Assembly: GCF_000987955.1 (NCBI RefSeq)
Contig: NZ_LAZU01000017.1
Location: 62,001 to 126,000, forward strand
Length of the DNA stretch: 64,000 nt
Direction: 5' to 3'
DNA from: Paenibacillus sp. DMB20
GTDB lineage: Bacteria; Bacillota; Bacilli; Paenibacillales; Paenibacillaceae
Both the position numbers and the translations under genes were made by a program. The first letter of the stretch is position 1. Every line of letters begins with the position of its first letter. The notes under the pieces are model-generated. The model had not been told where the DNA came from. It did no database searches and saw only the letters and a program-made list of their open reading frames with translations. Shown here piece by piece: positions 25,895-35,183 of the stretch.

Positions 25895-28046
25895 CGAGCT
25901 GAAAACCTCTCCTTATGCCGTCTTTTCGCTTCTGAATCTGAAGGATCCCGCCCTGGCTCCGGTAAGCGAGGCAGTCAGCCAAGACCGCCTCGAAGAAGCC
26001 CTGATTGAGCTGCATCGGTATTTCGTCGGTCGCGGTACCCCCGGCTGGTCGATGGAAGAGGGGGAGAAGGAACGAATCGCCGCCTACGTGAAGGATAACT
26101 GCGGAAGCGATCTGGAAGCGGTGATGAAGACGTCGGATGAAGTCGTGCGGCAGACGTTCCTCTTCCGTTTTCCGTGGGATATGGAACGGACCCGCATACC
26201 GGTTACCTTCGAGAGAGAAATCGACTGGAATTATGTCCCCGATCAGGATGTCGAGTGGGCCTACATGCTGAACCGCCATCGCTACTGGCTGGCGTTGGGG
26301 CAGGCATATGCGATAACGGGGGAGGACAAATACGCGGCTGCGTTTTGCCGCCAGCTTGAAGACTGGATTGACCGGAATCCCGTTCCCGAAGAGCCCGCGA
26401 ACGATAACCTGACATGGCGCACGATTGAAGCGGGGCTTCGCTGCGTCAACTGGATCAAGGCGCTCCGTTACGTGAAAGACAGCCCGCTGCTGACCCCGCT
26501 GCTCCTGGCGAAAGCGCTGATTTCCCTCCATCAACATGGGGATTATTTAGCCTCGTCGTTCACGAGCTGGAAGAGGATCAGCAATTGGGGCGTTCTGGAA
26601 ACCTGCGGCCTGTACCATGCGGCGATGTTTTTTCCCGAGTTTGCGCTTGCGGAAAACTGGAAGCGTTTAAGCGAGCAAAGGCTCCAGGAGACGGCGCGTA
26701 TTCAGGTGATGGCCGACGGGATCCATTGGGAGCAGTCGCCGACATATCATCACGAGGTTCTGGCTTGCTATCTCGATTGCATTCACGTGGCACGATTAAA
26801 CGGGGAGGAGCTTAACGGCGGCTTCAGGAGCATGGTTTATCGAATGGCCTCCGCTTCCTTGCATTGGGCGAAGCCCAATCACAGGCAGCCCATGCTGGGC
26901 GACAGCGACGACAGCGATATCCGTTCGCTGATCACTTATGCGGCTTGGTTGTTCCAGGACGGCATGCTGCGTTTTGGCGGATATGCGCGAATGGACTTTG
27001 ACAATGCCTGGCTGCTCGGGACGGAGGGAATTCGCGATTACGACCGGCTGCAAGCGGCGGAGCCGGCCAATCACTCCTGTTCCTTTCCGCATTCCGGCCA
27101 TTTCGTCATGCGTTCGGGCTGGAATCAGCGGGACCTGTACCTGTACTTTCACTGCGGGCCGCTCGGGGGCGGCCATGGGCACGCCGATCTGCTTCATGTC
27201 GACCTTCATGCCTACGGCAGGGATTTTCTGACCGATCTCGGCAGATACAACTACGGCGACCACACTCCGCTCAGAAAGGCGTTAAAAGAGAGTGCCGCCC
27301 ATAATACGACCATGGTCGACGGCATCGGGTTTACCGAGATCAACAGCACTTGGGACTTCGGCCGGATCGCCAAGCCGTCGGGATGCAGATGGGTCAGCAC
27401 GCCCCGCTTCGATTATGTCCAGGGGGGGCATGACGGATACCTTCATTGGGAAGATCCGGTGTATCCGCTCAGGAGAATCATCTTTATCAAACCGCATTGC
27501 TGGCTGCTGATCGACAGCTTTACTTGCCGGGAAACGCATGCTTTTACGCAGAGGTTTCATTTTGCTCCGGGAGAAGTGGAGTTGGAAGCCGATTCGCTCA
27601 TTTCCCGCACGAAAAACGGACGGGAAGCCAATCTTTGCATCATTCCGGTGGACGGCGAAGGTTTGGAGTGCAGCATTCACGAAGGGATTATTTCCCGCGA
27701 ATACAACCTGATTGAGCCGAATCGGCATGCGGTGTACTCCCGGACGGGGAAAGGAACGGTATCGATCATGCAGGTGCTGTACCCGCAAAAGCCCGGCGAG
27801 ACGGCTTGTCTGTCGGTTGAGAAGGTGCCGGTTTTCCGCCATACGGGCGAGCGGGTGGAGGATGCCCAGGCGGTTGCATGCAAAATTGTCTTGCCGGGAA
27901 CGGATGAGGAGCATACTCTCGTGATCAGCCACAAGGTGCCGTCCGCCCATTTCGATTCTTACGTGGTAGAGGGCGTGCAAATCTTCGGCGAGGTCGTTTG
28001 GATTGCCGGCGGCAGGGAGAAAAAGGAAATAACAACCATCATTTAA
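25884..28046 (+). CDS. Heparinase II/III-family protein
   Basis: 720 residues, no signal peptide. The N-terminal alpha/alpha toroid has the family motifs WRTIEAGLRCVNW (about residue 175) and NWGVLETCGLYHAA (about 235), with DGIHWEQSPTYHHEV (about 280). The C-terminal beta-sandwich carries GPLGGGHGHADLLHVDLHAY, the heparinase II/III signature. Families PL12, PL15, PL17 and PL21 share this layout, so the substrate (heparin-like, alginate or another uronate oligosaccharide) is uncertain. Being cytoplasmic it should act on imported oligosaccharides. The start overlaps the GH88 gene, so the two are translationally coupled. Confidence 0.85.
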   Translation: MNADELKTSPYAVFSLLNLKDPALAPVSEAVSQDRLEEALIELHRYFVGRGTPGWSMEEGEKERIAAYVKDNCGSDLEAVMKTSDEVVRQTFLFRFPWDMERTRIPVTFEREIDWNYVPDQDVEWAYMLNRHRYWLALGQAYAITGEDKYAAAFCRQLEDWIDRNPVPEEPANDNLTWRTIEAGLRCVNWIKALRYVKDSPLLTPLLLAKALISLHQHGDYLASSFTSWKRISNWGVLETCGLYHAAMFFPEFALAENWKRLSEQRLQETARIQVMADGIHWEQSPTYHHEVLACYLDCIHVARLNGEELNGGFRSMVYRMASASLHWAKPNHRQPMLGDSDDSDIRSLITYAAWLFQDGMLRFGGYARMDFDNAWLLGTEGIRDYDRLQAAEPANHSCSFPHSGHFVMRSGWNQRDLYLYFHCGPLGGGHGHADLLHVDLHAYGRDFLTDLGRYNYGDHTPLRKALKESAAHNTTMVDGIGFTEINSTWDFGRIAKPSGCRWVSTPRFDYVQGGHDGYLHWEDPVYPLRRIIFIKPHCWLLIDSFTCRETHAFTQRFHFAPGEVELEADSLISRTKNGREANLCIIPVDGEGLECSIHEGIISREYNLIEPNRHAVYSRTGKGTVSIMQVLYPQKPGETACLSVEKVPVFRHTGERVEDAQAVACKIVLPGTDEEHTLVISHKVPSAHFDSYVVEGVQIFGEVVWIAGGREKKEITTII

Positions 28047-28117
28047 CGCATGCTTACTGGACGCCGGGCTGATAGAATAAAAGAAAAGACGAGAGCATGG
28101 GAAAGGCGCGGGAGAGC

Positions 28118-29842
28118 ATGTTCAAATTTACTTACTACAGACGGATCCAGTTGTCGTTTCTTTTGCTTATATTTATCCCGTTGATTGCGGTTTCGGTCAT
28201 CTCTTTCGTCCTGATCCGGGAGACGATGGTGGAGAAGCTGCAGCTCAGCAACGAGAATTTCCTGAACGTCATGATAGACGAACTGAACAAGACCATTGAC
28301 GATGTGACGTTCGCTTCCCATTTTATTGTAAACGATACCAATGTCCGGGCTAACTTGAAAGCCTTTGCAGACACCAAACGGCTGGAAACTTACCAGGACT
28401 ACGTGTTTTTTACGCAGTTGCAAAATGTGTTTTCCCTGATCAACTCCAAGCCGCTGAACAATAATATTCGCATGTATCTCGTCAACCGGGAGCATTTTGT
28501 GATTTCTTCCGGTACCGAGGATCTAACGGGGATCAACAATAGCGTCCATAAACTGATAGAGCGCGTCAATCTTCACGAACCGGAAAGGCTGCAATGGCTC
28601 GGCATGGCGGACAGCGGGTCCGGCCGAAGCAGCAGCTACTACATTGCCAGAGTGATTTACGACGGACGCGAGAATCGGCACACGGCCGTGCTGCTAGTTT
28701 CCATATCCGAAAATTATTTCAACAAACTGCTTGAGCCGGTGGACTTCGGGAAGGTTGCTCTTTTTGATTCCGCCGGAGGTTTGATCTCGGGCAATGCGGA
28801 GCTCGTCCCGGAGAGCCCGGATGCGAAAGGAAGCGTCCGTACGGACAGAGTTCTCGCCAAATCCAGCTGGAAGCTTGTATACGAAGCTACGGAGAAGGAA
28901 TGGTCCGGCCAAATCTCCAGGACTTTTTACAGCGGCCTGGCCGCGGTGCTCCTGCTGTGTGCCGTATTCTCCGGCACCTCGATCCTGATCGCCAAAAGAT
29001 TGCACAGTCCGATTCTGAAGCTCCAGCGGGTTGTGCGCCAGTTCGGGATGGGGAATCTGGACGCCAGGCTGGAGGTAAAGGGGAAGGATGATATCGCCGA
29101 ACTTGGACAGACGCTGAATACGATGCTGGACCAGCTGCAGCGGCTGATTCACGATATCGAACAGGAGCAGGAACAGAAGCGGGTGATGGAGCTGGAAGCT
29201 TTGTTCATGCAGATTCGCCCCCACTTTTTGATCAACACGCTGAATTCGATTAAGTGCAGCCTTATTTTAAACAAAGACACGCTGCACAGCGGAATCATCG
29301 ATTCGCTGATGAGCCTGCTCCGGGCTTATCTCAAGCTGAATGAACCGACTACCCTCCGGGAAGAATGCAGGCTGCTCGGCCACTACGTCGATATCATGAA
29401 AATCCGGAATGAAATCCCGTTGGAGCTGGAGGTCGATCTGGCCCCCGAAACCGAAGCGCTTATCGTTCCCAAACTTATTTTGCAGCCGCTTGTCGAGAAT
29501 GCCATCGTTCATGGCCTGGTCGATCACCTGACCCCCCGGATCTCCGTTCGTTCACGTCTGATCCCTGAAGGCATCCTCATTGAAATTGCGGATAATGGCT
29601 GCGGCGCGGACGAAGAGACTCTGGGTAGGCTGAACCGCAGGCTTCTTAATCAAAATGACGAACAGGATGCAGCCTATACCAGAGTCGGGTTAATCAACGT
29701 GGCCCAAAGGCTAAGGCTGACTTACGGGGAGGCAGCGGGTTTATCGCTGCACAACCAGGAGCAGGGCGGCGTATCCGTTTCCCTGTATTTGCCTCCGGGC
29801 AGCAATCATCATGTTTTTTCGTCAGAGGGAGGGCAATTGTGA
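28118..29842 (+). CDS. YesM-type sensor histidine kinase (copy 1)
   Basis: 574 residues. A first membrane helix (LSFLLLIFIPLIAVSVISFV), an extracytoplasmic sensor domain of about 250 residues, a second helix (GLAAVLLLCAVFSGTSILIA), a HAMP domain, and a His_kinase domain with QIRPHFLINTLNSIK (His369), ENAIVHG and DNGCGAD for ATP binding. Such kinases sense sugars or solute-binding proteins and phosphorylate the adjacent YesN-type regulator. The start could also be the ATG at 28097; 28118 has the better-spaced GGGAG. The stop overlaps the regulator start by one base (TGATG). Confidence 0.88.
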   Translation: MFKFTYYRRIQLSFLLLIFIPLIAVSVISFVLIRETMVEKLQLSNENFLNVMIDELNKTIDDVTFASHFIVNDTNVRANLKAFADTKRLETYQDYVFFTQLQNVFSLINSKPLNNNIRMYLVNREHFVISSGTEDLTGINNSVHKLIERVNLHEPERLQWLGMADSGSGRSSSYYIARVIYDGRENRHTAVLLVSISENYFNKLLEPVDFGKVALFDSAGGLISGNAELVPESPDAKGSVRTDRVLAKSSWKLVYEATEKEWSGQISRTFYSGLAAVLLLCAVFSGTSILIAKRLHSPILKLQRVVRQFGMGNLDARLEVKGKDDIAELGQTLNTMLDQLQRLIHDIEQEQEQKRVMELEALFMQIRPHFLINTLNSIKCSLILNKDTLHSGIIDSLMSLLRAYLKLNEPTTLREECRLLGHYVDIMKIRNEIPLELEVDLAPETEALIVPKLILQPLVENAIVHGLVDHLTPRISVRSRLIPEGILIEIADNGCGADEETLGRLNRRLLNQNDEQDAAYTRVGLINVAQRLRLTYGEAAGLSLHNQEQGGVSVSLYLPPGSNHHVFSSEGGQL

Positions 29843-31428
29843 TGTTTAGAGTGATGCTCATTGACGATGATGTCCCCATGCTCAAAGTGCTGCGGCAAAT
29901 GATTGACTGGGAGGCCCATCATTTGCAGATTGTCGGCAGTACCTATTCAAGCGCCAAGGCGCTGCATATGTTTGAAGAAGTGCAGCCCGACATCGTGATT
30001 ACGGATATCGGCCTGCCGCAAACGAACGGAATCGAGCTGGCTGACCGATTTATCGGTTTGAAGCCGGATATAAGGGTTATATTTCTGACCTGTCATGAGG
30101 ATTTCCAATTTGCGCAGCAGGCAGTCAAGCTGAAGGCCGACGACTATCTGATCAAGGATCAGCTTACGGCAGAGCAGCTCACGCAAAGTTTGAACAAATC
30201 GGTACGCTTGCTGAAATCAAGGGCCGGACTGATTAACCGCGAGGCGGCGAGCGGCAGCAGCCAGCTGTTCCGGAAGGATCTGCTGCAGAGGGTAATCGGC
30301 GGAGCCCCATCCGAGACGACGGTGGCCTATGCGGGGCAAATCGGCATTTCCTGGAACTATCCGTGGTTTATGCTGGGGATCGTCAGCATACACTTTTCCA
30401 GCTTCGACAACCGGTACAATCAAAGCGAATATCCGCTGATCTTATATGCCATCTACAATATTGCCCTGGAACTGTCCGAAACGAGCGAAGGGATAACCCC
30501 TTTTCTGGAGCAGGATAATATCGTGATCCTTTATAATTTTCGGCTGAATCTTGCGCAAAACGCCAACCAGCATCTTCATGATTATTTGCAGCGGCTGCGC
30601 TTTATGTGCTCCCATTTCCTCAAGCTTCAGCCAAGCGTCATAACGGTCACGGACAAAGTGGAGCTGAAAGAAATCGGCCCGGTATATCAGCATATCGTTC
30701 GAGGGAAGTGCGAGTTTTACGAGAGTCCGGACTTTATCGTTTCCGATGCGCTGCATGTCACGTCGCAAATCTTCCAGCCGGCGCCCAAGGGGTTTCTGGA
30801 AAGCTATGTTTCGGAGCTGGAACGAGCGATCATCCGGGAGGATTTGGAAGGAATCCACGACACTTTGCAGGAAATCGCCGGAGTGGCCCGTGAGATGTCC
30901 GTCGTTCCGGGCGACTTTATCCGGGAGCTTTCCTTTATGCTGCGGGGAATCGAGGTCATTTTTTCCAGCCTGAAGTTTGAGGAGGACCTGTTTGCCTATC
31001 TTGCACGGACCCGGACGCTGGAGGATGCAATGGAGTTGGTGGAAAGGAAATTCATGCTGGCCATGAGAAGCCGGCATAAGGGAACGGGGAGTCCCGTGCA
31101 GGAACCCAAGCTCCAGGTGATCCAGCAATATATCGACCAGCACCTTGCCGATAATATTACCTCCATCGACATGGCGCGCTACCTGTTTCTGAATCCGAGC
31201 TATTTCTCACGCTACTTCAAGCGGATGACAGGCCTGACTTTTACGGACTACGTGCATCAGCACAAGATGAAAGTAGCTACCAAAATGTTGAAAATGTCCA
31301 GCCAGAATTTGGAATCGCTGGCGGTGGGACTGGGCTATTCGGACAGAACCTACTTCTCGAAAGTGTTTAAAAAATATATCGGGTCGACGCCAAGCGAGTA
31401 CAAGGCAAGGCATTCGGCACGCAGATGA
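29842..31428 (+). CDS. YesN-type response regulator, AraC output (copy 1)
   Basis: 528 residues. The N-terminal receiver domain has the acidic pocket LIDDDVPM, the phospho-acceptor in DIVITDIGLP (Asp55) and the lysine in YLIKDQ. A middle region of about 270 residues follows, and the C-terminal AraC double helix-turn-helix reads ITSIDMARYLFLNPSYFSRY and LESLAVGLGYSDRTYFSKVF. It should activate the neighbouring transport and hydrolase genes when phosphorylated. The GTG three bases earlier is a weaker start. It is followed by a strong terminator and then the permease operon. Confidence 0.88.
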   Translation: MFRVMLIDDDVPMLKVLRQMIDWEAHHLQIVGSTYSSAKALHMFEEVQPDIVITDIGLPQTNGIELADRFIGLKPDIRVIFLTCHEDFQFAQQAVKLKADDYLIKDQLTAEQLTQSLNKSVRLLKSRAGLINREAASGSSQLFRKDLLQRVIGGAPSETTVAYAGQIGISWNYPWFMLGIVSIHFSSFDNRYNQSEYPLILYAIYNIALELSETSEGITPFLEQDNIVILYNFRLNLAQNANQHLHDYLQRLRFMCSHFLKLQPSVITVTDKVELKEIGPVYQHIVRGKCEFYESPDFIVSDALHVTSQIFQPAPKGFLESYVSELERAIIREDLEGIHDTLQEIAGVAREMSVVPGDFIRELSFMLRGIEVIFSSLKFEEDLFAYLARTRTLEDAMELVERKFMLAMRSRHKGTGSPVQEPKLQVIQQYIDQHLADNITSIDMARYLFLNPSYFSRYFKRMTGLTFTDYVHQHKMKVATKMLKMSSQNLESLAVGLGYSDRTYFSKVFKKYIGSTPSEYKARHSARR

Positions 31429-31453
31429 TTTACTGAACCATCCTATATATTTC

Positions 31454-31495
31454 AACCAGAAGCCAGTGCCTGCAGGCGCTGGCTTCTGGTTGTTT
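31454..31495 (+). terminator. Terminator after response regulator 1
   Basis: Stem AACCAGAAGCCAGTGCC / GGCGCTGGCTTCTGGTT, 17 bp with one mismatch, followed by GTTTAAAA. Confidence 0.85.
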
Positions 31496-31575
31496 AAAAT
31501 ACCCGGTCCCGATATCCGGGTAGATGCCGCTCCTGCTTCCAGGTCCTTTTGACTTTTATGACGGTTCCAATAAAG

Positions 31576-31590
31576 GTCAAAATCTTGCAC
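31576..31590. promoter_or_regulatory. Operator-like 15-mer GTCAAAATCTTGCAC
   Basis: Lies 83 bases upstream of the first permease gene. It shares 13 of 15 bases with the copy at 24669-24683 and with the copy at 33515-33529. It is a candidate binding site for the regulator encoded just upstream. Confidence 0.45.
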
Positions 31591-31672
31591 GCCGCTGGTC
31601 ATAATCACTCCTTCATGACGCAAGAGGATGAATTACTATAATGACATATTTCATTTGCCGAGGTGATACAAC

Positions 31673-32602
31673 GTGGAGAGTATAAAACAAACTGTGCCGG
31701 AGAATAAACGAGAAGCGCGAAAATTTTGGACTCCGCATAGAAAAGAGGCTTTGACCGGATGGCTCTTTTTGGCCCCCGAGATCATCGGGATGCTGTTCCT
31801 TAACGTGTTTGCGCTGGGATTTTCTCTTTATTTGAGCCTGTCCGATTGGGATCTTCTGTCGGGAGTCGAAGGCATCAAGTTCACGGGACTCGATAACTAC
31901 ATCCAAATGTTCCAGGATCCGACCATTATGCAGGCGCTCAAGAACAATTTGATCTATATGGTCCTTACCGTACCTATACCGATTGCGATCGCTCTGGTAC
32001 TGGCGGCGTTGATTCATAACAGCGTGTTTTTCAAGGATTATTTCAAGGTTGCGTTCTTTATCCCTTATATCTCGTCCATTATCGCGGTGGCAGCGGTATG
32101 GAGCGCTTTGTTTCACCCTTCCCTGGGGCCGATCAACCAGTTTCTGATGGATATCGGGATATCCAATCCTCCGAAATGGCTGGTGGATCCGAAAACATCG
32201 CTTCTGTCGATTGCGATTATCAGCTCCTGGGCCAGCCTTGGCTACACCATCATTATTTACATGGCCGGTCTGACGAATATTTCGAGCGAAATCTATGAAG
32301 CTGCGGAAATTGACGGGGCAGGCGTGTTCAAGAAATTCTTCTCCATTACGGTACCGATGCTTCGTTCGACGACGTTCTTCCTGCTCATTACGATGCTGAT
32401 TGGCTCGTTTAAAGTGTTTGACGTCATCGCCTTTTTGACCGAGGGCGGACCGAACAACTCCTCGACCGTGCTGGTATTCCGGATTTATGAGGAAGGCTTT
32501 AAATATTACAATATGGGCTATGCTTCGGCCATCTCCTGGCTGCTGTTCGCCATCATCGGCCTGATTACCGCAGTCACCTGGAAATTTAGAAACGAAGAAT
32601 AG
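31673..32602 (+). CDS. Carbohydrate ABC transporter permease, LplB/UgpA type (system 1)
   Basis: 309 residues, six membrane segments, with the ATPase-coupling motif EAAEIDGAGVFKKFFSITVP near residue 210. GTG start with GAGGTGAT upstream. It is the first permease of a binding-protein-dependent oligosaccharide importer. No ATPase is encoded nearby, as usual for these Firmicute systems, which share an MsmX-type ATPase. About 60 per cent of its residues look shared with the permease at 45633, for example NPPKWL and EAAEIDGA. Confidence 0.9.
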   Translation: MESIKQTVPENKREARKFWTPHRKEALTGWLFLAPEIIGMLFLNVFALGFSLYLSLSDWDLLSGVEGIKFTGLDNYIQMFQDPTIMQALKNNLIYMVLTVPIPIAIALVLAALIHNSVFFKDYFKVAFFIPYISSIIAVAAVWSALFHPSLGPINQFLMDIGISNPPKWLVDPKTSLLSIAIISSWASLGYTIIIYMAGLTNISSEIYEAAEIDGAGVFKKFFSITVPMLRSTTFFLLITMLIGSFKVFDVIAFLTEGGPNNSSTVLVFRIYEEGFKYYNMGYASAISWLLFAIIGLITAVTWKFRNEE

Positions 32603-32617
32603 GAGGGGGAAACCACG

Positions 32618-33453
32618 ATGCAGCTTATTCAAAAAAATATGTCCAAGTTGATCATAACCGTTTTTATGGGAGCGTTGTCCATCGTATTCCTGGTTCCGCT
32701 GATCTGGATGATTTCGGCAGCCTTCAAGTATGAAAAAGATGTGATGCGTTTCCCGATTCAATGGATTCCCGAGAAGATTAATGTGGCGTATAATTTTAAA
32801 ATGGTTTGGATGGGAAGAGTTCCTTTTTCGGATTTTTACCTCAATTCATTTAAGATTGCCATTATCACGACCTGCATCACGCTGATCATTTCGTCCATGG
32901 CGGCATACTCCCTGACGAAGATCCAATTCAAGGGACGGAATCTGGTATTTGTGGCGCTGCTGTCCTTTATGATCATTCCCGATCAAGCTACGCTGATACC
33001 GCGTTTTCTGTTGATTCGCTGGTTTGGTCTCTACAATACCCACGCCGCAATCATATTCATGAGCATGTTTTCGATTTATTTCACGTTCCTGCTGCGCCAG
33101 TTTATGGCAGGCATCAGCGATGAATACATGGAAGCCTCCAAGATCGACGGCGCCGGCCATTCCCGAATATTCTGGTCGATCATGGTTCCGCTGTGCAAGC
33201 CGGTGCTGGCCACGGTAGCCATCATCAAATTTATCTGGACGTGGAACGATTACCAGAACCCGCTCATTTTCCTGCTGGACAAGGATCTATACACGATCCG
33301 CTCGGCATGACGCTGTTCCGGGACGATTACACGAACAACTATGCGATTATGATGACGGCGGCTGTATCGGCCATTATTCCGCTGGTGATCGTATTCATCG
33401 CCCTGCAAAAGCAAGTTATCAACGGGATCGCCCTGGGCGGCGTAAAAGGTTGA
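32618..33453 (+). pseudogene. Carbohydrate ABC permease, UgpE/LplC type (system 1), frameshifted
   Basis: The first 230 codons encode a normal second permease (LVPLIWMISAAFKYEKDVMR, coupling motif EASKIDGAGHSRIFWSIMVP) up to DLYTI, then stop at 33310. From about 33300 the next frame continues LGMTLFRDDYTNNYAIMMTA and ends ALGGVKG at 33453, exactly as the homologous permease at 46568 does. Restoring one C in the CC at 33298-33300 (ATCCCGCTC) would repair it. Without the last helix the importer would not work, so either this system is dead or the base was missed in sequencing. Confidence 0.8.
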
Positions 33454-33514
33454 TCGCAGCGTTTCATGGCGGAAATCCGATAGATTGAAAAAGTCAAAAA
33501 AGTAATCGTACAAT

Positions 33515-33529
33515 ATCAAAATTTTGCAC
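33515..33529. promoter_or_regulatory. Operator-like 15-mer ATCAAAATTTTGCAC
   Basis: Abuts the -35 element of the solute-binding-protein promoter, the position expected for an activator site. Third copy of the motif also found at 24669 and 31576. Confidence 0.45.
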
Positions 33530-33556
33530 TTGACCCGTCACGCGGCTGCCTATAAT
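33530..33556 (+). promoter_or_regulatory. Promoter of solute-binding protein 1
   Basis: TTGACC and a perfect TATAAT with a short 15-bp spacing. The suboptimal spacing and the adjoining repeat suggest an activator-dependent promoter. Confidence 0.5.
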
Positions 33557-33608
33557 GAACAGTGTAAACAGCACTAACACCTAAATTTTCAGTGCAGGGG
33601 GAAGTAAA

Positions 33609-35006
33609 ATGAAACAAAAGGTCAAACAAAGATTGTCTATGTTCCTCGGAATGATTCTGGCCGTCTCCTTGATACTCAGCGGCTGCGGAAATTCCGGAAA
33701 TTCGGGGTCAAGCGACAGTTCCGCATCAGGCGGAAATGAAGGCGGCGCCGATTCCGGAAAGCAGGTCACCATCAAGTACTACAACTGGGATAACGAAGCT
33801 CAGGCTGTAGGCACGGATGCCATGCTGCAGGAATTCATGACTCAGAACCCCGATATTAAAGTAGAGCATGTGGTGCTCGTTCCCGGCGATTCCGTGGAAA
33901 TGCTGAAAAAGCTCGATTTCCTGATCTCTTCCGGCGAAGCGATCGACGTTGTGCAAATGCCGAGCGTGGGGGCGGTGCTGGAACGGGCCACCCGCGGAGC
34001 TTTGGCGCCGCTTAACGAATTCTATGAAAAAGAAAAGCTTGTCCCTGAGGATGAGTACTATGTGAATCCGAAGGTGGGCGACAAATATTACGGCATGCAG
34101 TATACAAAGAGCGTAAACTACGTGATGCTCAACAAGGACGCTCTGGACGAAGCGGGACTGGAAGTTCCGAAATTCGGCTGGACATGGGACGATTACCGGG
34201 AATACGCGAAGAAGCTGAACAAAGGCGAAGGCGTTGACAAACGTTACGGTACGTACTTCCATACCTGGGAACTGTACATGAACGCTCCGGCGCAAACCAT
34301 GATGAAAGATCCGTTCCTGTACGATGACGGAACAACGATTCTGTCCGACCCGACATACAAGTATTTCTTCCAGCTTCGCAAGGACATGGAAACGGTCGAC
34401 AAATCCGCAAAACCTTATGCGGACGTTCTGGCGGCAAAACTGAACTACCGCACCGAATTTTTCAATGAAGAAGCGGCCATGATTCTGACAGGCAACTGGA
34501 CGATTGCGGATCCGGGCAACACCGAGCAGTACCCTCACGATTTCAAAACGGCCTTTGCTCCGGTACCGGTGCCTCCGAAAGGCTCGGAACCTAAGGGCTA
34601 TGAAGGCAAATATTTCACCAGCGGCAGCCAGGTGGCGATGGGCGCGAACTCCGAGAACAAGGAAGCGGCTTTCAAGCTGATGAGATTTATGTCCACGGCC
34701 GACTCGGATAACAGACCTGAATTCTCCGGTTACAAAAAGGCGAACAACGAAGAATTGTTGAACAAGTTGGTTGCCGGCAAGGAAAATATGTACGATATGG
34801 ATTCGCTCAAATATACGTTGTTTGACGACGAAATCCAATACCTTGACGCTCCGGAAGTCATGGCGACGGTAACATCGGAAGTTACGAAAGTGATCGATGA
34901 CGGTTTCAGCAGATTCATGCTGAATAACGAACCGATCGAGGACGTGCAAAAATGGATGGTTGACGAAGCCACGAAATTAATCAATGAAAAAGGGGTAATC
35001 AAATAG
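33609..35006 (+). CDS. Sugar ABC transporter solute-binding lipoprotein (system 1)
   Basis: 465 residues. A lipoprotein signal peptide ends in the lipobox LILSGC, so it is tethered to the outer face of the membrane. A Ser/Gly/Asn-rich spacer (residues 25-55) precedes the family 1 solute-binding fold (NKDALDEAGLEVPKFGWTWD, FNEEAAMILTGNWTIADP). It delivers an oligosaccharide to the adjacent permeases. It has its own promoter besides the permease operon. It is clearly related to the binding protein at 47560 (same KLDFLISSGE / KLDLMAASND region), so the two systems are paralogous. Confidence 0.9.
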   Translation: MKQKVKQRLSMFLGMILAVSLILSGCGNSGNSGSSDSSASGGNEGGADSGKQVTIKYYNWDNEAQAVGTDAMLQEFMTQNPDIKVEHVVLVPGDSVEMLKKLDFLISSGEAIDVVQMPSVGAVLERATRGALAPLNEFYEKEKLVPEDEYYVNPKVGDKYYGMQYTKSVNYVMLNKDALDEAGLEVPKFGWTWDDYREYAKKLNKGEGVDKRYGTYFHTWELYMNAPAQTMMKDPFLYDDGTTILSDPTYKYFFQLRKDMETVDKSAKPYADVLAAKLNYRTEFFNEEAAMILTGNWTIADPGNTEQYPHDFKTAFAPVPVPPKGSEPKGYEGKYFTSGSQVAMGANSENKEAAFKLMRFMSTADSDNRPEFSGYKKANNEELLNKLVAGKENMYDMDSLKYTLFDDEIQYLDAPEVMATVTSEVTKVIDDGFSRFMLNNEPIEDVQKWMVDEATKLINEKGVIK

Positions 35007-35070
35007 GCAGGACCGGCACGCCGTTACCCTGATTGTCGAAACGGGGAGAACCCCTAATGTCTGCCTTTCG

Positions 35071-35118
35071 AAGAGCTGTCTCCATGGATCGTAGCGACCA
35101 CGTGAGACGGCTCTTTTT
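35071..35118 (+). terminator. Terminator after solute-binding protein 1
   Basis: AAGAGC.GTCTC pairs with GAGAC.GCTCTT, followed by TTTTAT. The stem has a long loop. Confidence 0.65.
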
Positions 35119-35183
35119 ATTCCTGCTTTAGGTAGCAGGGCGGCAATGCGGCAAAAAAACGATTGATATTTAGGAGGAGGACA

